Assembly: GCF_023195755.1 (NCBI RefSeq)
Contig: NZ_CP096203.1
Span: 3,162,001-3,226,000 of the forward strand
Source of the DNA: Chryseobacterium nepalense
Lineage (GTDB): Bacteria > Bacteroidota > Bacteroidia > Flavobacteriales > Weeksellaceae
Direction of reading: 5' to 3'
DNA length: 64,000 bases
Under the pieces are notes generated by a model. It was not told where the DNA came from, did no database searches, and saw only the letters and a list, made by a program, of their open reading frames with translations. Position numbers and translations under genes: made by a program. Below, one piece after another: positions 24,677-32,629 of the stretch (its first letter is position 1; each line of letters starts with the position of its first letter).

Positions 24677-25246
24677 ATGAATAAATATATAAAAATTGCT
24701 GTTGCTGCAGTTCTGATACTTTTAGGACTTTACATGATGTTTTTTACCAGAAATCTGGGGTGGGGAATTGTAATTTTCCTCTTAGCAGGAGTGCCGATTC
24801 TGCTTTTCTTTAAAAATGAATATATCCTGCTGGCTTTCTGGCAGCTGAGAAAACAAAATATGGAAAAAGCGGCCGACTGGCTGAAAAATATCACAAATTA
24901 CCAGGCACAGCTTCACAAGTCTCAATATGGTTATTTTCATTACCTGACAGGATTAACACAGGCACAGGATCATCCGACGAAAGTAGAACCTCTTATGAAA
25001 AAAGCATTGGAATATGGTCTTAATATGAAACATGATCGTGCAATGGCTACATTAAACCTGGCCGCAGCAGCTATTTCCAAGGGAAGAAAACAGGAAGGGC
25101 AAAAATTGCTGGAAGAGGCGAAAAGACTGGACAGCGCCGGAATGATGACTGATCAGATCAAAATGATGAAAGAACAGTTGAAAATGCCGACTATGCAGAA
25201 ACACATGCATAATCCTAATATGAGAAACAGAGGGAAATTCTTTTAA
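24677..25246 (+). CDS. DUF2892-like membrane protein with helical tail
   Basis: 189 aa. Two N-terminal membrane helices (about 6-23 and 28-45), then a soluble helical region with TPR-like pairs (EKAADWLKNI, ALEYGLNMKHDRAMATLNLAAAAISKGRKQEGQKLLEEAKRL). The tail is rich in Met, His and Lys (QKHMHNPNMRNRGKFF). The family role is unknown; it may be a membrane-attached scaffold. It has its own promoter and terminator. Confidence 0.65.
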   Translation: MNKYIKIAVAAVLILLGLYMMFFTRNLGWGIVIFLLAGVPILLFFKNEYILLAFWQLRKQNMEKAADWLKNITNYQAQLHKSQYGYFHYLTGLTQAQDHPTKVEPLMKKALEYGLNMKHDRAMATLNLAAAAISKGRKQEGQKLLEEAKRLDSAGMMTDQIKMMKEQLKMPTMQKHMHNPNMRNRGKFF

Positions 25247-25271
25247 TTAAAATTTAATTAAATATAGAAAT

Positions 25272-25297
25272 GCACTTGAGAAATCAGGTGCTTTTTT
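25272..25297 (+). terminator. Terminator of the 24677 gene
   Basis: Stem GCACTTGA/TCAGGTGC (8 bp, one G-U), GAAA tetraloop, then six T. Confidence 0.85.
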
Positions 25298-25358
25298 ATT
25301 TTAAACAAGTAGCTTAATATTCTTAAGCTCTTAAATATTTAATGGTTAAAAATTAATT

Positions 25359-25991
25359 TTACATCTCAGAATTATGCTCATACCCATAAAATTTCGGGAT
25401 CTGCCAGTGGTATTTCACGGCTAAAGTTCTGATGGAAACAATCAGTAAAATTGTAAAAATCTGAACGATGGTATATGATAAGGTGGTGAACTTGGTTAGT
25501 AATAAAAATGCAGATCCTCCTACGATACAGGCGGTTGCATAGATTTCTTTTCTGAAAATCAAAGGAATCCGATTGAGTAAAATATCACGGATGATTCCCC
25601 CGAAACAGCCGGTGATGGTTCCTAATCCTATGCAGATTAAAGGATGAATATCTGCATGAAGACCTTTCTGAACACCGATGATGGTAAACAATCCCAATCC
25701 GAAACTGTCGAAAATAAATAAAGTAACCCTGAAGTTTTTTTCAAAAGATTTAAAAATCATGGTGAAAATGCTGGTCAGGATAATCAAAGCACAAGTCAGA
25801 AGATCATGCATCCAGAACACCGGGATGTCCAGAAGCAAGTCTCTCACTGTTCCGCCACCCACTGAAGTTACAAATGCAATGATCAGTACCCCGAACGGAT
25901 CAAGCCTTTTCTGCATGGCCGCAAAACTTCCCGACATCGAAAAAGATATCGTTCCAAGGACTTCTATGGCAAAATTGAACTGTTCGTGCAT
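25359..25991 (-). CDS. TRIC family cation channel (YadS-like)
   Basis: A 210-aa membrane protein with about seven helices in two inverted repeats, each with the family signature: TSVGGGTVRDLLLD in the first and GCFGGIIRDILLN in the second. Prokaryotic TRIC proteins are trimeric monovalent-cation channels. It is followed downstream by no partner gene. The upstream intergenic carries one arm of the inverted repeat that brackets the four-helix-bundle gene. Confidence 0.92.
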   Translation of the reverse strand: MHEQFNFAIEVLGTISFSMSGSFAAMQKRLDPFGVLIIAFVTSVGGGTVRDLLLDIPVFWMHDLLTCALIILTSIFTMIFKSFEKNFRVTLFIFDSFGLGLFTIIGVQKGLHADIHPLICIGLGTITGCFGGIIRDILLNRIPLIFRKEIYATACIVGGSAFLLLTKFTTLSYTIVQIFTILLIVSIRTLAVKYHWQIPKFYGYEHNSEM

Positions 25992-26000
25992 TTTTTATAG

Positions 26001-26026
26001 GTAATGAGTAATTGGTAATAAGTAAT
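26001..26026. repeat. Left arm of inverted repeat around the four-helix-bundle gene
   Basis: Contains GTAATGAGTAATTGG followed by TAATAAGTAAT. It matches the reverse complement of the right arm at 23 of 26 positions (counted by eye). Confidence 0.7.
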
Positions 26027-26074
26027 ATGATTATAGTGTTGTATTTTGAGATAATTTGAATTTATAAGCGGTCA

Positions 26075-26392
26075 TTACTTTACCAATTCATCACATTCTG
26101 ATCTTAAATGCGAGATTTTTCCGGGATCCAAATATTCCAGCTCTTCTATTATTTCTAACCAGAATTGAGTCTCGTCAATTTCTTCTACAACGATGCATAT
26201 TTTAGAAAATCTTTCCTTTTCGGATCTTCCTCTCGCAACTGCTCTGTAATTAGCAGCTACAGAAGTTGCTGATCTTATAATTTGTTTTCTGATTATCGAA
26301 AGATCATCAGAATAAGGTAATGGTGACAACGATTTAATAATGGAAATCGAAAAATCTTTAGTTCGATCTCTAAATAATTGATTAAAATCCAT
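26075..26392 (-). CDS. Four-helix-bundle protein (S23 rRNA IVS / TIGR02436 family)
   Basis: 105 aa, all helical. It carries the family wording QIIRSATSVAANYRAVARGRS, EKERFSKICIVVEEIDETQFWLEII and LRSECDEL. Relatives are encoded inside 23S rRNA intervening sequences or stand alone; the Avd accessory protein of diversity-generating retroelements belongs to the same fold. No rRNA or reverse transcriptase is nearby. It is flanked by inverted TAATGAGTAAT tracts (26001-26026, 26403-26430), as though gene plus tracts were inserted as a unit between the TRIC gene and coaD. Confidence 0.88.
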   Translation of the reverse strand: MDFNQLFRDRTKDFSISIIKSLSPLPYSDDLSIIRKQIIRSATSVAANYRAVARGRSEKERFSKICIVVEEIDETQFWLEIIEELEYLDPGKISHLRSECDELVK

Positions 26393-26402
26393 AGTTGTAA
26401 AA

Positions 26403-26430
26403 ATTACTCATTACCCATTACTTATTACTT
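26403..26430. repeat. Right arm of inverted repeat around the four-helix-bundle gene
   Basis: ATTACTCATTACCC followed by ATTACTTATTACTT. It reaches the 3' end of coaD (stop at 26429-26431). The coaD-ddl spacer at 26903-26931 carries a looser relative (AGTTATAAGTTATGAG...). Confidence 0.7.
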
Positions 26431-26893
26431 ATAATTGTACTCTCACCGAGTCCGGTACCAAAAGTCCGTATTCTCCGCCGTGATTGATAATTTCCCTCAC
26501 AATGCTGCTGCTGATGAAGGATTTTCCGGATGAGGTCAGTAAAAATACCGTTTCCAGTTTTTTATGGGCTAACGTTCTGTTAGTATGCGCAATCGCTTTC
26601 TCAAATTCAAAATCTGCAGGATTTCTCAGTCCTCTGATGATGTATTGAGCGTTTTTTTCAAAACAGTAGTCAACTGTAAGGCCTTCAAAATAATCAACCT
26701 CCACATTCGGGAATTCGGCAACAGAGTTTTGAATGAACTCCATTCTTTTTTCCAGGGGAAACATATATTTCTTCTGGGAATTCTGCCCAATGGCGATTAT
26801 TAATTTATCAAAAAGCGGCGCTGCACGTTCTATAATGTCGTAATGTCCTAGAGTAATGGGATCAAATGAACCCGGGAAAACAGCAATTTTCAT
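26429..26893 (-). CDS. coaD: Phosphopantetheine adenylyltransferase
   Basis: 154 aa. It carries VFPGSFDPITLGHYDII (nucleotidyltransferase T/HxGH site, here TLGH), QKKYMFPLEKRMEFI, YIIRGLRNPADFEFE and FISSSIVREI. It makes dephospho-CoA from phosphopantetheine and ATP. Downstream of ddl on the same strand, with a 69-bp spacer. Confidence 0.96.
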   Translation of the reverse strand: MKIAVFPGSFDPITLGHYDIIERAAPLFDKLIIAIGQNSQKKYMFPLEKRMEFIQNSVAEFPNVEVDYFEGLTVDYCFEKNAQYIIRGLRNPADFEFEKAIAHTNRTLAHKKLETVFLLTSSGKSFISSSIVREIINHGGEYGLLVPDSVRVQL

Positions 26894-26962
26894 GCGTGAT
26901 AAAGTTATAAGTTATGAGCTATTAATTATGAGTTTTTTTACTCTGATATCTAGCTCTAATGT

Positions 26963-27952
26963 CTAATTTCTTTTATTCAAAGCTTTTTCAACCTCGTTTC
27001 CGCAAAGGTCTGTGATGGAAATTCCGTAAATCTTGGCCTGTTGAGGAAGTATGCTTGCAGGCGAAAACCCGGGGTTGGTATTCATTTCCAGCATGTAGGG
27101 AATTCCGTCCATCAGAATGTATTCACTTCTTGAAAACCCACTCATCCCTAATGAATTGTACGCTTTTTTTGCGATTTCTTCTACGCGGATTCTCGTTTCT
27201 TCATCGATTCTCGCAGGGGTAATTTCTTCAGAAGCACCTTCATATTTGGCTTCATAATCGAAGAATTCATTTTTAGGAACAATTTCCGTGATGCCCAGAA
27301 CAATAGTTTCTCCTTTATAATCAATAACGCCCACGGAAACCTCCATACCGTTAAGAAAACTTTCAATTAAAATTTCATCATCTTCTTTAAAGGCAATTTC
27401 AGTAGCAGCAATGAGTTCGGACTTTTCTTTCACTTTTGAAATTCCCAGTGAAGATCCCGACTGATTGGGTTTAACAAAAACAGGAAGACCAAGATTTTCT
27501 ACAATTTCATCAACATTGATACCTTCTCCTTTTCTTAGGTAGACACTTTTTGCAGAAGGAATACCATATTTGGAAAGTACGGCTAGCGTATCTTTTTTAT
27601 TGAAAGTAAGAGCACTCTGGTAAAAATCACAGCCGGTATACTTCTGGCCGATGGCATCCCAATATGCCTGAAGAATGCCGTTTTCTCCCGGTGTTCCGTG
27701 AATGATGTTGAAGCACACATCAAATTTCAGCGTTGTGTTGTTATCGATAGCTACAGAAAAATCGCCTTTGTTAATCTGAAATTTCTGATTATTTTCATCT
27801 AAAAAATACCATTCATCCCGAAGAACAATTACTTTATATACATCATAAAGGTTTCTGTCCAGAGAATCATAGATCAGTTGTCCGCTCTTCAGTGATACAA
27901 CGTATTCATCAGAATAGCCTCCCATCACTACAGCAACACTCTTTTTGTTCAT
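26963..27952 (-). CDS. ddl: D-alanine--D-alanine ligase
   Basis: 329 aa ATP-grasp enzyme. Motifs: VVMGGYSDEYVVSLKSG (N-domain), FNIIHGTPGENGILQAYWD, PVFVKPNQSGSSLGISKV (ATP-binding), SRSEYILMDGIPYMLEMNTNPGF (metal site E, E, N) and the SxTPxS-like end. It joins two D-alanines for peptidoglycan. Transcribed with coaD from a divergent region shared with the PASTA gene. Confidence 0.96.
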   Translation of the reverse strand: MNKKSVAVVMGGYSDEYVVSLKSGQLIYDSLDRNLYDVYKVIVLRDEWYFLDENNQKFQINKGDFSVAIDNNTTLKFDVCFNIIHGTPGENGILQAYWDAIGQKYTGCDFYQSALTFNKKDTLAVLSKYGIPSAKSVYLRKGEGINVDEIVENLGLPVFVKPNQSGSSLGISKVKEKSELIAATEIAFKEDDEILIESFLNGMEVSVGVIDYKGETIVLGITEIVPKNEFFDYEAKYEGASEEITPARIDEETRIRVEEIAKKAYNSLGMSGFSRSEYILMDGIPYMLEMNTNPGFSPASILPQQAKIYGISITDLCGNEVEKALNKRN

Positions 27953-27974
27953 ATTCTTAAAGTATCAATTGGGG

Positions 27975-28001
27975 CAAATTTAATGATTTTATATCATGCA
28001 A
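27975..28001 (-). promoter_or_regulatory. Promoter of ddl (TTG-N16-TAAATTTG, minus strand)
   Basis: Minus-strand TTG at 27999-28001 and TAAATTTG at 27975-27982, spaced 16 bp, slightly short. The -7 box is 22 bp before the ddl ATG. Confidence 0.5.
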
Positions 28002-28071
28002 TTTTGGAAATTCTAAAATTTTGAAAACGAAAATGCTCAACGGAAATCGAAGCACATTCTAAAATATTAAT

Positions 28072-28079
28072 TATATTTG
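28072..28079 (+). promoter_or_regulatory. -7 box for the PASTA gene (TATATTTG)
   Basis: A TAnnTTTG match 24 bp upstream of the ATG at 28104. It supports that start over an upstream in-frame alternative at 28077. Confidence 0.55.
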
Positions 28080-28103
28080 CTGTCTAATTATAGTATTTTT
28101 AGT

Positions 28104-29198
28104 ATGCTTAAATCACTTTTCAATTGGAAAGTTTTACTGAACTTAGTTGTTGCCATCGGTGTTTTCGTGGGATTGGTTTGGCTTACATTCCGTTGGCTGG
28201 AGCATCACACCAATCACGGCCAGGAAATTCCCGTTCCCAATATTGTCAATAAATCGGTACAGGAAGCAATCAAGATATTGGACGATTCTGGATTGGATTA
28301 TGAGGTGGATAGTTTTAAATATGATCCCAAATACAGACCGTTCCAGGTATTGCAGGTATATCCTGCTCCCGGCTCGCGTGTAAAAGACGGAAGAGCAATC
28401 CAACTGAAAGTGAACCCGAGAACCTGGGCCAGAGTGGAAGTTCCTGATGTGATCAATAAATATTCAGGACTTGCATTTCAAAGACTGGAACAGGTAGGGC
28501 TAAAAGTAGGAGATACTATTTTTGAGCCGAGCATTCAGAAAGATGCAGTTTTAAGAATATTGTACAAAGGAACGGCTGTAAAACCTAAAACCAAACTTCC
28601 GAGATTTTCTGTGGTAGATGTCGTAATAGGTTCCGGGCCGCTGAGAAATATTTCCATTCCGAATGTTGTAGGGCTTACGGTAAAAGAAGCCAGAGCTGTG
28701 ATTGCAAGAAGCATGTTTGAAGTGGGACTTGTAGAGCATGAAGACGGCAGTAAAGACGAATCTGATATTATCTATTATCAGGATCCTGCTGCAGGAGATG
28801 TAAGAGATCAGGGAATGCAGATGGATCTCTGGGCCAGTAAAAGAACTCCGGCTGAGCTGAGAGCAAAAATAGAAGAGCTGAATTCCATTTACAGAATGAA
28901 GGTAGACACGGCGCTGCCTCCGATTCAGTATCAGGAAATGCCTGTTCAGGAGCCGGCTTATGAAGCTCCTCCGCCTGTTGCAGCGCCTAAAAGAGAAAGC
29001 CCGAAACCGTCGACGGATATACAGAAGACAGATGCGCAGAAATCTTCGGTAAAACCATCTTCTTCAGGACCTGAAAGTGCTAAGCCGAAAACTACGGGTA
29101 CCGGTACTTCCGGAAATACAGCTTCCGCTAATAAACCTGCTGCAACAACACAAAAAACTGCAGAAAAGGCGAAAGCTAAGAAAGTAGTAGTAGAATAA
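28104..29198 (+). CDS. PASTA domain membrane protein
   Basis: 364 aa. A short cytosolic N-terminus, one transmembrane helix (about 10-30), then three PASTA repeats: IPVPNIVNKSVQEAIKILDDSGL, VEVPDVINKYSGLAFQRLEQVGL and ISIPNVVGLTVKEARAVIARSMF. A Pro/Ala/Ser/Thr/Lys-rich disordered tail follows (about 285-364). PASTA domains usually bind peptidoglycan stem peptides, but no kinase or PBP domain is attached. The location beside ddl and next to an RluA gene fits a cell-wall role. Confidence 0.9.
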   Translation: MLKSLFNWKVLLNLVVAIGVFVGLVWLTFRWLEHHTNHGQEIPVPNIVNKSVQEAIKILDDSGLDYEVDSFKYDPKYRPFQVLQVYPAPGSRVKDGRAIQLKVNPRTWARVEVPDVINKYSGLAFQRLEQVGLKVGDTIFEPSIQKDAVLRILYKGTAVKPKTKLPRFSVVDVVIGSGPLRNISIPNVVGLTVKEARAVIARSMFEVGLVEHEDGSKDESDIIYYQDPAAGDVRDQGMQMDLWASKRTPAELRAKIEELNSIYRMKVDTALPPIQYQEMPVQEPAYEAPPPVAAPKRESPKPSTDIQKTDAQKSSVKPSSSGPESAKPKTTGTGTSGNTASANKPAATTQKTAEKAKAKKVVVE

Positions 29199-29220
29199 GT
29201 ATCGATTCTTATAAAAATAC

Positions 29221-29252
29221 AGGCTTCAACTTTTATTATGTTGAAGCCTTTT
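29221..29252 (+). terminator. Hairpin between the PASTA gene and the RluA-type gene
   Basis: A perfect 10-bp stem AGGCTTCAAC/GTTGAAGCCT with a 9-nt loop, followed by only TTTTG. It ends about 20 bp before the next ATG (29271), so it acts as terminator or attenuator right in front of that gene. Confidence 0.7.
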
Positions 29253-29270
29253 GTATAAAAAAATATAACA

Positions 29271-30344
29271 ATGGCAGAAGATAACGAAGATTTTTTCGAT
29301 GAAGAATTAGCAGACCAGAACAGTATCGATAATATTGATATTGATGAGGAAAATAAAGGACTTTATGAACACCTTAATATTACGGTGGATAAAAGTCAGG
29401 AACCCCTGAGAATTGATAAATTCTTATTGATCTTCCGGCAAAACTCTTCCAGAAATAAAATTTCCCAGACCTGCAGGGCCGGGAACGTTATCGTAAACGG
29501 AGTTGCCGTAAAACAGAACTATCGTGTAAAGCCGGGTGACCAGATTTCCGTTTTACTGGCGCATCCACCAAGGGAGAATTTTATTATTCCGCAGAACATT
29601 CCGATCAATATCGTGTACGAAGATGATGATCTTATTGTTGTAGATAAAGATCCCGGAATGGTTGTTCACCCCGGATTTGGAAACTGGGACGGAACTTTGG
29701 TGAATGCTTTAGCCTATCATTTCGAACAGAACGGTGAGAAGTCTGATCTGGACAGAGTAGGATTGGTTCACAGGATCGATAAAGATACTTCCGGATTACT
29801 GGTCATTGCAAAAAATGAATATGCATTGAGCTTTTTAGCAAAACAATTCTTCGACAGGAAAACGAAGAGGCTGTACTGGGCTTTCGTCTGGGGAAATGTA
29901 CAGGACGATGAAGGCACCATTAGAGGCCATATCGGGCGCCATCCGAAAAACAGGATGCAGATGCATACCTATGAAGACGGCAGCCAGGGAAAACATGCAG
30001 TGACACATTACAAAGTTCTGGAAAGATTCAGATATATGACATGGGTAGAATGTAAACTGGAAACAGGGAGAACCCACCAGATCAGGGCGCACTTCAAACA
30101 CATTGGGCATACCTTATTTAATGATGAACGATATGAAGGGCATACACCTCTCCGTGGCGTGAATCTTCCTAAGTATAAGCAGTTTATAAAAAATGTATTC
30201 GAAATTCTGCCCAGACATGCGCTCCATGCCCATACTTTAGGTTTTATACATCCTACTACAAAAAAGGAATTATATTTTGAAAGCCCAATGCCGAAAGATA
30301 TGGCGGATGCTGTAAAAAAATGGAGAAATTATTTAGAAAACTAA
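29271..30344 (+). CDS. RluA family pseudouridine synthase (RluD-like)
   Basis: 357 aa. The acidic N-terminal extension (about 1-35) precedes an S4 RNA-binding domain (RIDKFLLIFRQNSSRNKISQ ... NVIVNGVAVKQNYRVKPGD) and the synthase domain. The catalytic Asp is D170 in HRIDKDTSGLLVIAKN. Other motifs: KDPGMVVHPGFGNWDGTLVNAL and GRTHQIRAHFKHIGHTLFND. The S4 domain and wording resemble RluD, which modifies helix 69 of 23S rRNA, but the exact sites cannot be read from sequence. Confidence 0.92.
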   Translation: MAEDNEDFFDEELADQNSIDNIDIDEENKGLYEHLNITVDKSQEPLRIDKFLLIFRQNSSRNKISQTCRAGNVIVNGVAVKQNYRVKPGDQISVLLAHPPRENFIIPQNIPINIVYEDDDLIVVDKDPGMVVHPGFGNWDGTLVNALAYHFEQNGEKSDLDRVGLVHRIDKDTSGLLVIAKNEYALSFLAKQFFDRKTKRLYWAFVWGNVQDDEGTIRGHIGRHPKNRMQMHTYEDGSQGKHAVTHYKVLERFRYMTWVECKLETGRTHQIRAHFKHIGHTLFNDERYEGHTPLRGVNLPKYKQFIKNVFEILPRHALHAHTLGFIHPTTKKELYFESPMPKDMADAVKKWRNYLEN

Positions 30345-30364
30345 AAATATATTGAGAATTTTTT

Positions 30365-30372
30365 TATATTTG
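30365..30372 (+). promoter_or_regulatory. -7 box for the PorP/SprF gene (TATATTTG)
   Basis: A TAnnTTTG match 23 bp upstream of the ATG at 30396. It supports that start over an upstream in-frame TTG at 30378. Confidence 0.55.
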
Positions 30373-30395
30373 TTGAATTGAAATCAAGATTTGTT

Positions 30396-31346
30396 ATGAG
30401 AAAACTATATGCTATCGTATGTTTAGCTCTTTTGTCAAATGCATACAAAGCACAAGAAACATTACCATACTATCAACAATACCTTTTGGATGGTGAGTTT
30501 CTGTTCAACCCAGCACAATACGGAAAAACTGACTATGTGCAACTTAATCTTAACTATCAGCAGCAATTTTCGAAGTTCAGTGAGTCTCCAAACGTACAGT
30601 CGGTGGGGATTAACGCGAACATCTTTGATAGAGTAGGGGCAGGTTTATCTGTATTCAGAGACAGTAATGGTCCTATTTCTGCAGGAGGTATTACGGCTGG
30701 TGCTTCATATTTTATTCCTCTTAGCAGTGAAGGAGACAGAAGAGACCAGTTCTCTTTCGGTACAAGCGTAAGCTTTTACAACATGAATTTTGATTATTCA
30801 AAAATTAATACACAGGATGCTTCAGATCCTTTATTACAGGGAACTGAAAGCAACATTTTTATGGCTTATGCCAATTTCGGGGTAGCGGCAACCTATAGAA
30901 ATATCTTTGCAGCAGTTTCTGTGAATGATATTGCTCTTACAAACGACGAAGCAATTGTTAACGGACGTGAGCCTTCTCCGATCAAATTCTTTTTAAATTT
31001 AGGATATGACTGGCATGTAGGTGATAATATCTATTTCACTCCTTCAGCATTAATCAACCTTAACACCAACTCTACAAGAACGATTGATTATAACTTAATG
31101 GCAACGTTCTTTAATGATATCAATTCTTTCTCTTTCGGGGTAAACTACAGATCTGTTCAGAACAGATTCGACAGCCAGCAATTACAGATTGCTCCGGTTG
31201 TGAAAGTAAGATTCAACAAATTTATGATAGGTGCTACCTACAACATCGGATTGTCTGATATCCAGGAATATGGAGGAAACAGCTTCATGCTTGGAGTAGG
31301 ATATAACTTCGATAACTTCATTAACCACAGAGGTTATAGATATTAA
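30396..31346 (+). CDS. PorP/SprF family type IX secretion membrane protein
   Basis: 316 aa. Signal peptide 1-19 (NAYKAQ). The family start QETLPYYQQYLLDGEFLFNPAQYG follows, and later strands include GVSFGVNYR-like and FMIGATYNIGL, ending in a beta-barrel. PorP/SprF proteins are outer-membrane parts linked to T9SS substrates and gliding (SprF assists SprB export). No SprB-like adhesin or other gld/spr gene is adjacent, so this is an orphan copy. It has its own promoter and terminator. Confidence 0.9.
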   Translation: MRKLYAIVCLALLSNAYKAQETLPYYQQYLLDGEFLFNPAQYGKTDYVQLNLNYQQQFSKFSESPNVQSVGINANIFDRVGAGLSVFRDSNGPISAGGITAGASYFIPLSSEGDRRDQFSFGTSVSFYNMNFDYSKINTQDASDPLLQGTESNIFMAYANFGVAATYRNIFAAVSVNDIALTNDEAIVNGREPSPIKFFLNLGYDWHVGDNIYFTPSALINLNTNSTRTIDYNLMATFFNDINSFSFGVNYRSVQNRFDSQQLQIAPVVKVRFNKFMIGATYNIGLSDIQEYGGNSFMLGVGYNFDNFINHRGYRY

Positions 31347-31361
31347 TTAATTTAATTTAAA

Positions 31362-31369
31362 TAAATTTG
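31362..31369 (+). promoter_or_regulatory. -7 box just upstream of hemW (TAAATTTG)
   Basis: A perfect TAnnTTTG whose expected start point (about 31376) falls inside the first arm of the PorP/SprF terminator. A transcript from here would lack part of that hairpin and have a leader of only about 20 nt before the hemW ATG at 31396. No -33 TTG was found. Confidence 0.45.
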
Positions 31370-31395
31370 AGCTCTGAATTTTCAGGGCTTTTTTT
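31370..31395 (+). terminator. Terminator of the PorP/SprF gene
   Basis: Stem AGCTCTGAA/TTCAGGGCT (9 bp, one G-U), 2-nt spacer, then TTTTTT. The T-tract ends directly against the hemW ATG. Confidence 0.8.
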
Positions 31396-32520
31396 ATGAT
31401 CTATATTCACATCCCCTTTTGCAAACAGAAATGCAGCTACTGCAATTTTCATTTTTCAACATCTTTGAATTTTAAAGATGAAATGCTGGCTGCGATGAAA
31501 AAGGAAATCCTCCTCAGGAAGGATGAATTGCAAAATAAAAACCTTCAGTCTCTCTATTTTGGCGGCGGAACCCCTTCTATACTTTCACCTGACGAGATAA
31601 AATCTCTTATTGATGAAACTTTAAAATATTTCAGTTTTGAAAAAGATATTGAAATAACGCTGGAAGCCAATCCCGACGATCTGGATAGAAACTTTCTGAA
31701 AGGTCTCTCTGATTCTCCAATAAATCGCTTGTCTATTGGCACTCAAAGTTTTTTTGAAGCAGATTTAAAACTGATGAACCGTGCTCATACTGCATCCGAA
31801 GCAGAGGACTCTATTAAAAGATCCCAGGATTTCGGATTTGAAAACCTGAGTATTGATCTCATTTACGGTTCGCCTACTTCCAATATGGAAATCTGGAAAC
31901 AAAATTTAAATAAAACCATTGCGCTGGAAGTTCCGCACATCTCTTCCTATGCGTTAACGGTAGAGCCCAAAACGACCTTGGAAAACTGGATTTCAAAAGG
32001 TAAAGTAATCAGTCCGAAAGAAGAGGAACAAAATCAGGAATTCTATTATTTATCTGATTTTCTAAAAGATAAGGGTTTTGAACATTATGAAGTATCCAAT
32101 TTTGCAAAACCCGGATTTTATTCCAGACATAATTCTTCATACTGGAAATACAAGGAATATCTTGGAATCGGACCTTCGGCCCACTCATACAATGGTTTTG
32201 ATGTCCGTAGCTGGAATGTAGCCAACAATCAGCAATATATTAAAAAATTAAACTCCGGTCTTTTGGCTAAAGAAGAGGAGATTCTTTCACAGAAGGATCA
32301 GTTTAATGAAATGATAATGATCGGTTTACGAACAGTGTGGGGTGTTGATCTTACTTGGTTCAATAAAAAATTCAACGGTGAAATTCTTGAATATTTCCAA
32401 AAACAAATAAAACCAAAGCTTGAAGAAGGAATAGTAATCATAGAAGAAAATCATTTGAAGATTCCTGAAAAACATTGGTTTATGGCAGACGGAATTGCCG
32501 CGGATTTGTTTATGGTTTAG
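31396..32520 (+). CDS. hemW: HemW, radical SAM heme chaperone
   Basis: 374 aa. The cluster motif CKQKCSYC (C9, C13, C16) follows the canonical opening MIYIHIPF. Next come YFGGGTPSIL and the SAM/glycine region, and a HemN_C-like C-terminus (GLRTVWGVDL). The CNF/F after the cluster is typical of HemW rather than HemN, so heme delivery is more likely than coproporphyrinogen oxidation. The start codon touches the previous gene's terminator. Confidence 0.93.
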   Translation: MIYIHIPFCKQKCSYCNFHFSTSLNFKDEMLAAMKKEILLRKDELQNKNLQSLYFGGGTPSILSPDEIKSLIDETLKYFSFEKDIEITLEANPDDLDRNFLKGLSDSPINRLSIGTQSFFEADLKLMNRAHTASEAEDSIKRSQDFGFENLSIDLIYGSPTSNMEIWKQNLNKTIALEVPHISSYALTVEPKTTLENWISKGKVISPKEEEQNQEFYYLSDFLKDKGFEHYEVSNFAKPGFYSRHNSSYWKYKEYLGIGPSAHSYNGFDVRSWNVANNQQYIKKLNSGLLAKEEEILSQKDQFNEMIMIGLRTVWGVDLTWFNKKFNGEILEYFQKQIKPKLEEGIVIIEENHLKIPEKHWFMADGIAADLFMV

Positions 32521-32525
32521 ACAGA

Positions 32526-32593
32526 AGGTTCGAAGCAGGAGGCAGAGTGACGGTTTGTAAAAAACTTCTGACATCCGGCTTCAGGCATCCAAC
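32526..32593. repeat. GAAG-type inverted repeat arms between hemW and murI
   Basis: Left arm AGGTTCGAAGCAGGAGGCAG (from 32526) and right arm 32565-32593, which reads GTTGGATGCCTGAAGCCGG on the minus strand. The right arm belongs to the same family as tracts in the nuo operon (see 60460 and 61682). Confidence 0.5.
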
Positions 32594-32601
32594 AATTTCA
32601 C

Positions 32602-32609
32602 TATTTTTG
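32602..32609 (+). promoter_or_regulatory. -7 box for murI (TATTTTTG)
   Basis: A TAnnTTTG match about 20 bp before the murI start (TTG at 32630). Confidence 0.55.
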
Positions 32610-32629
32610 TATAAAATTTCAGTTCAATT

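Noticed and set aside
26075..26392. 23S rRNA intervening sequence
   Set aside because: The protein family fits, but no rRNA sequence surrounds it.
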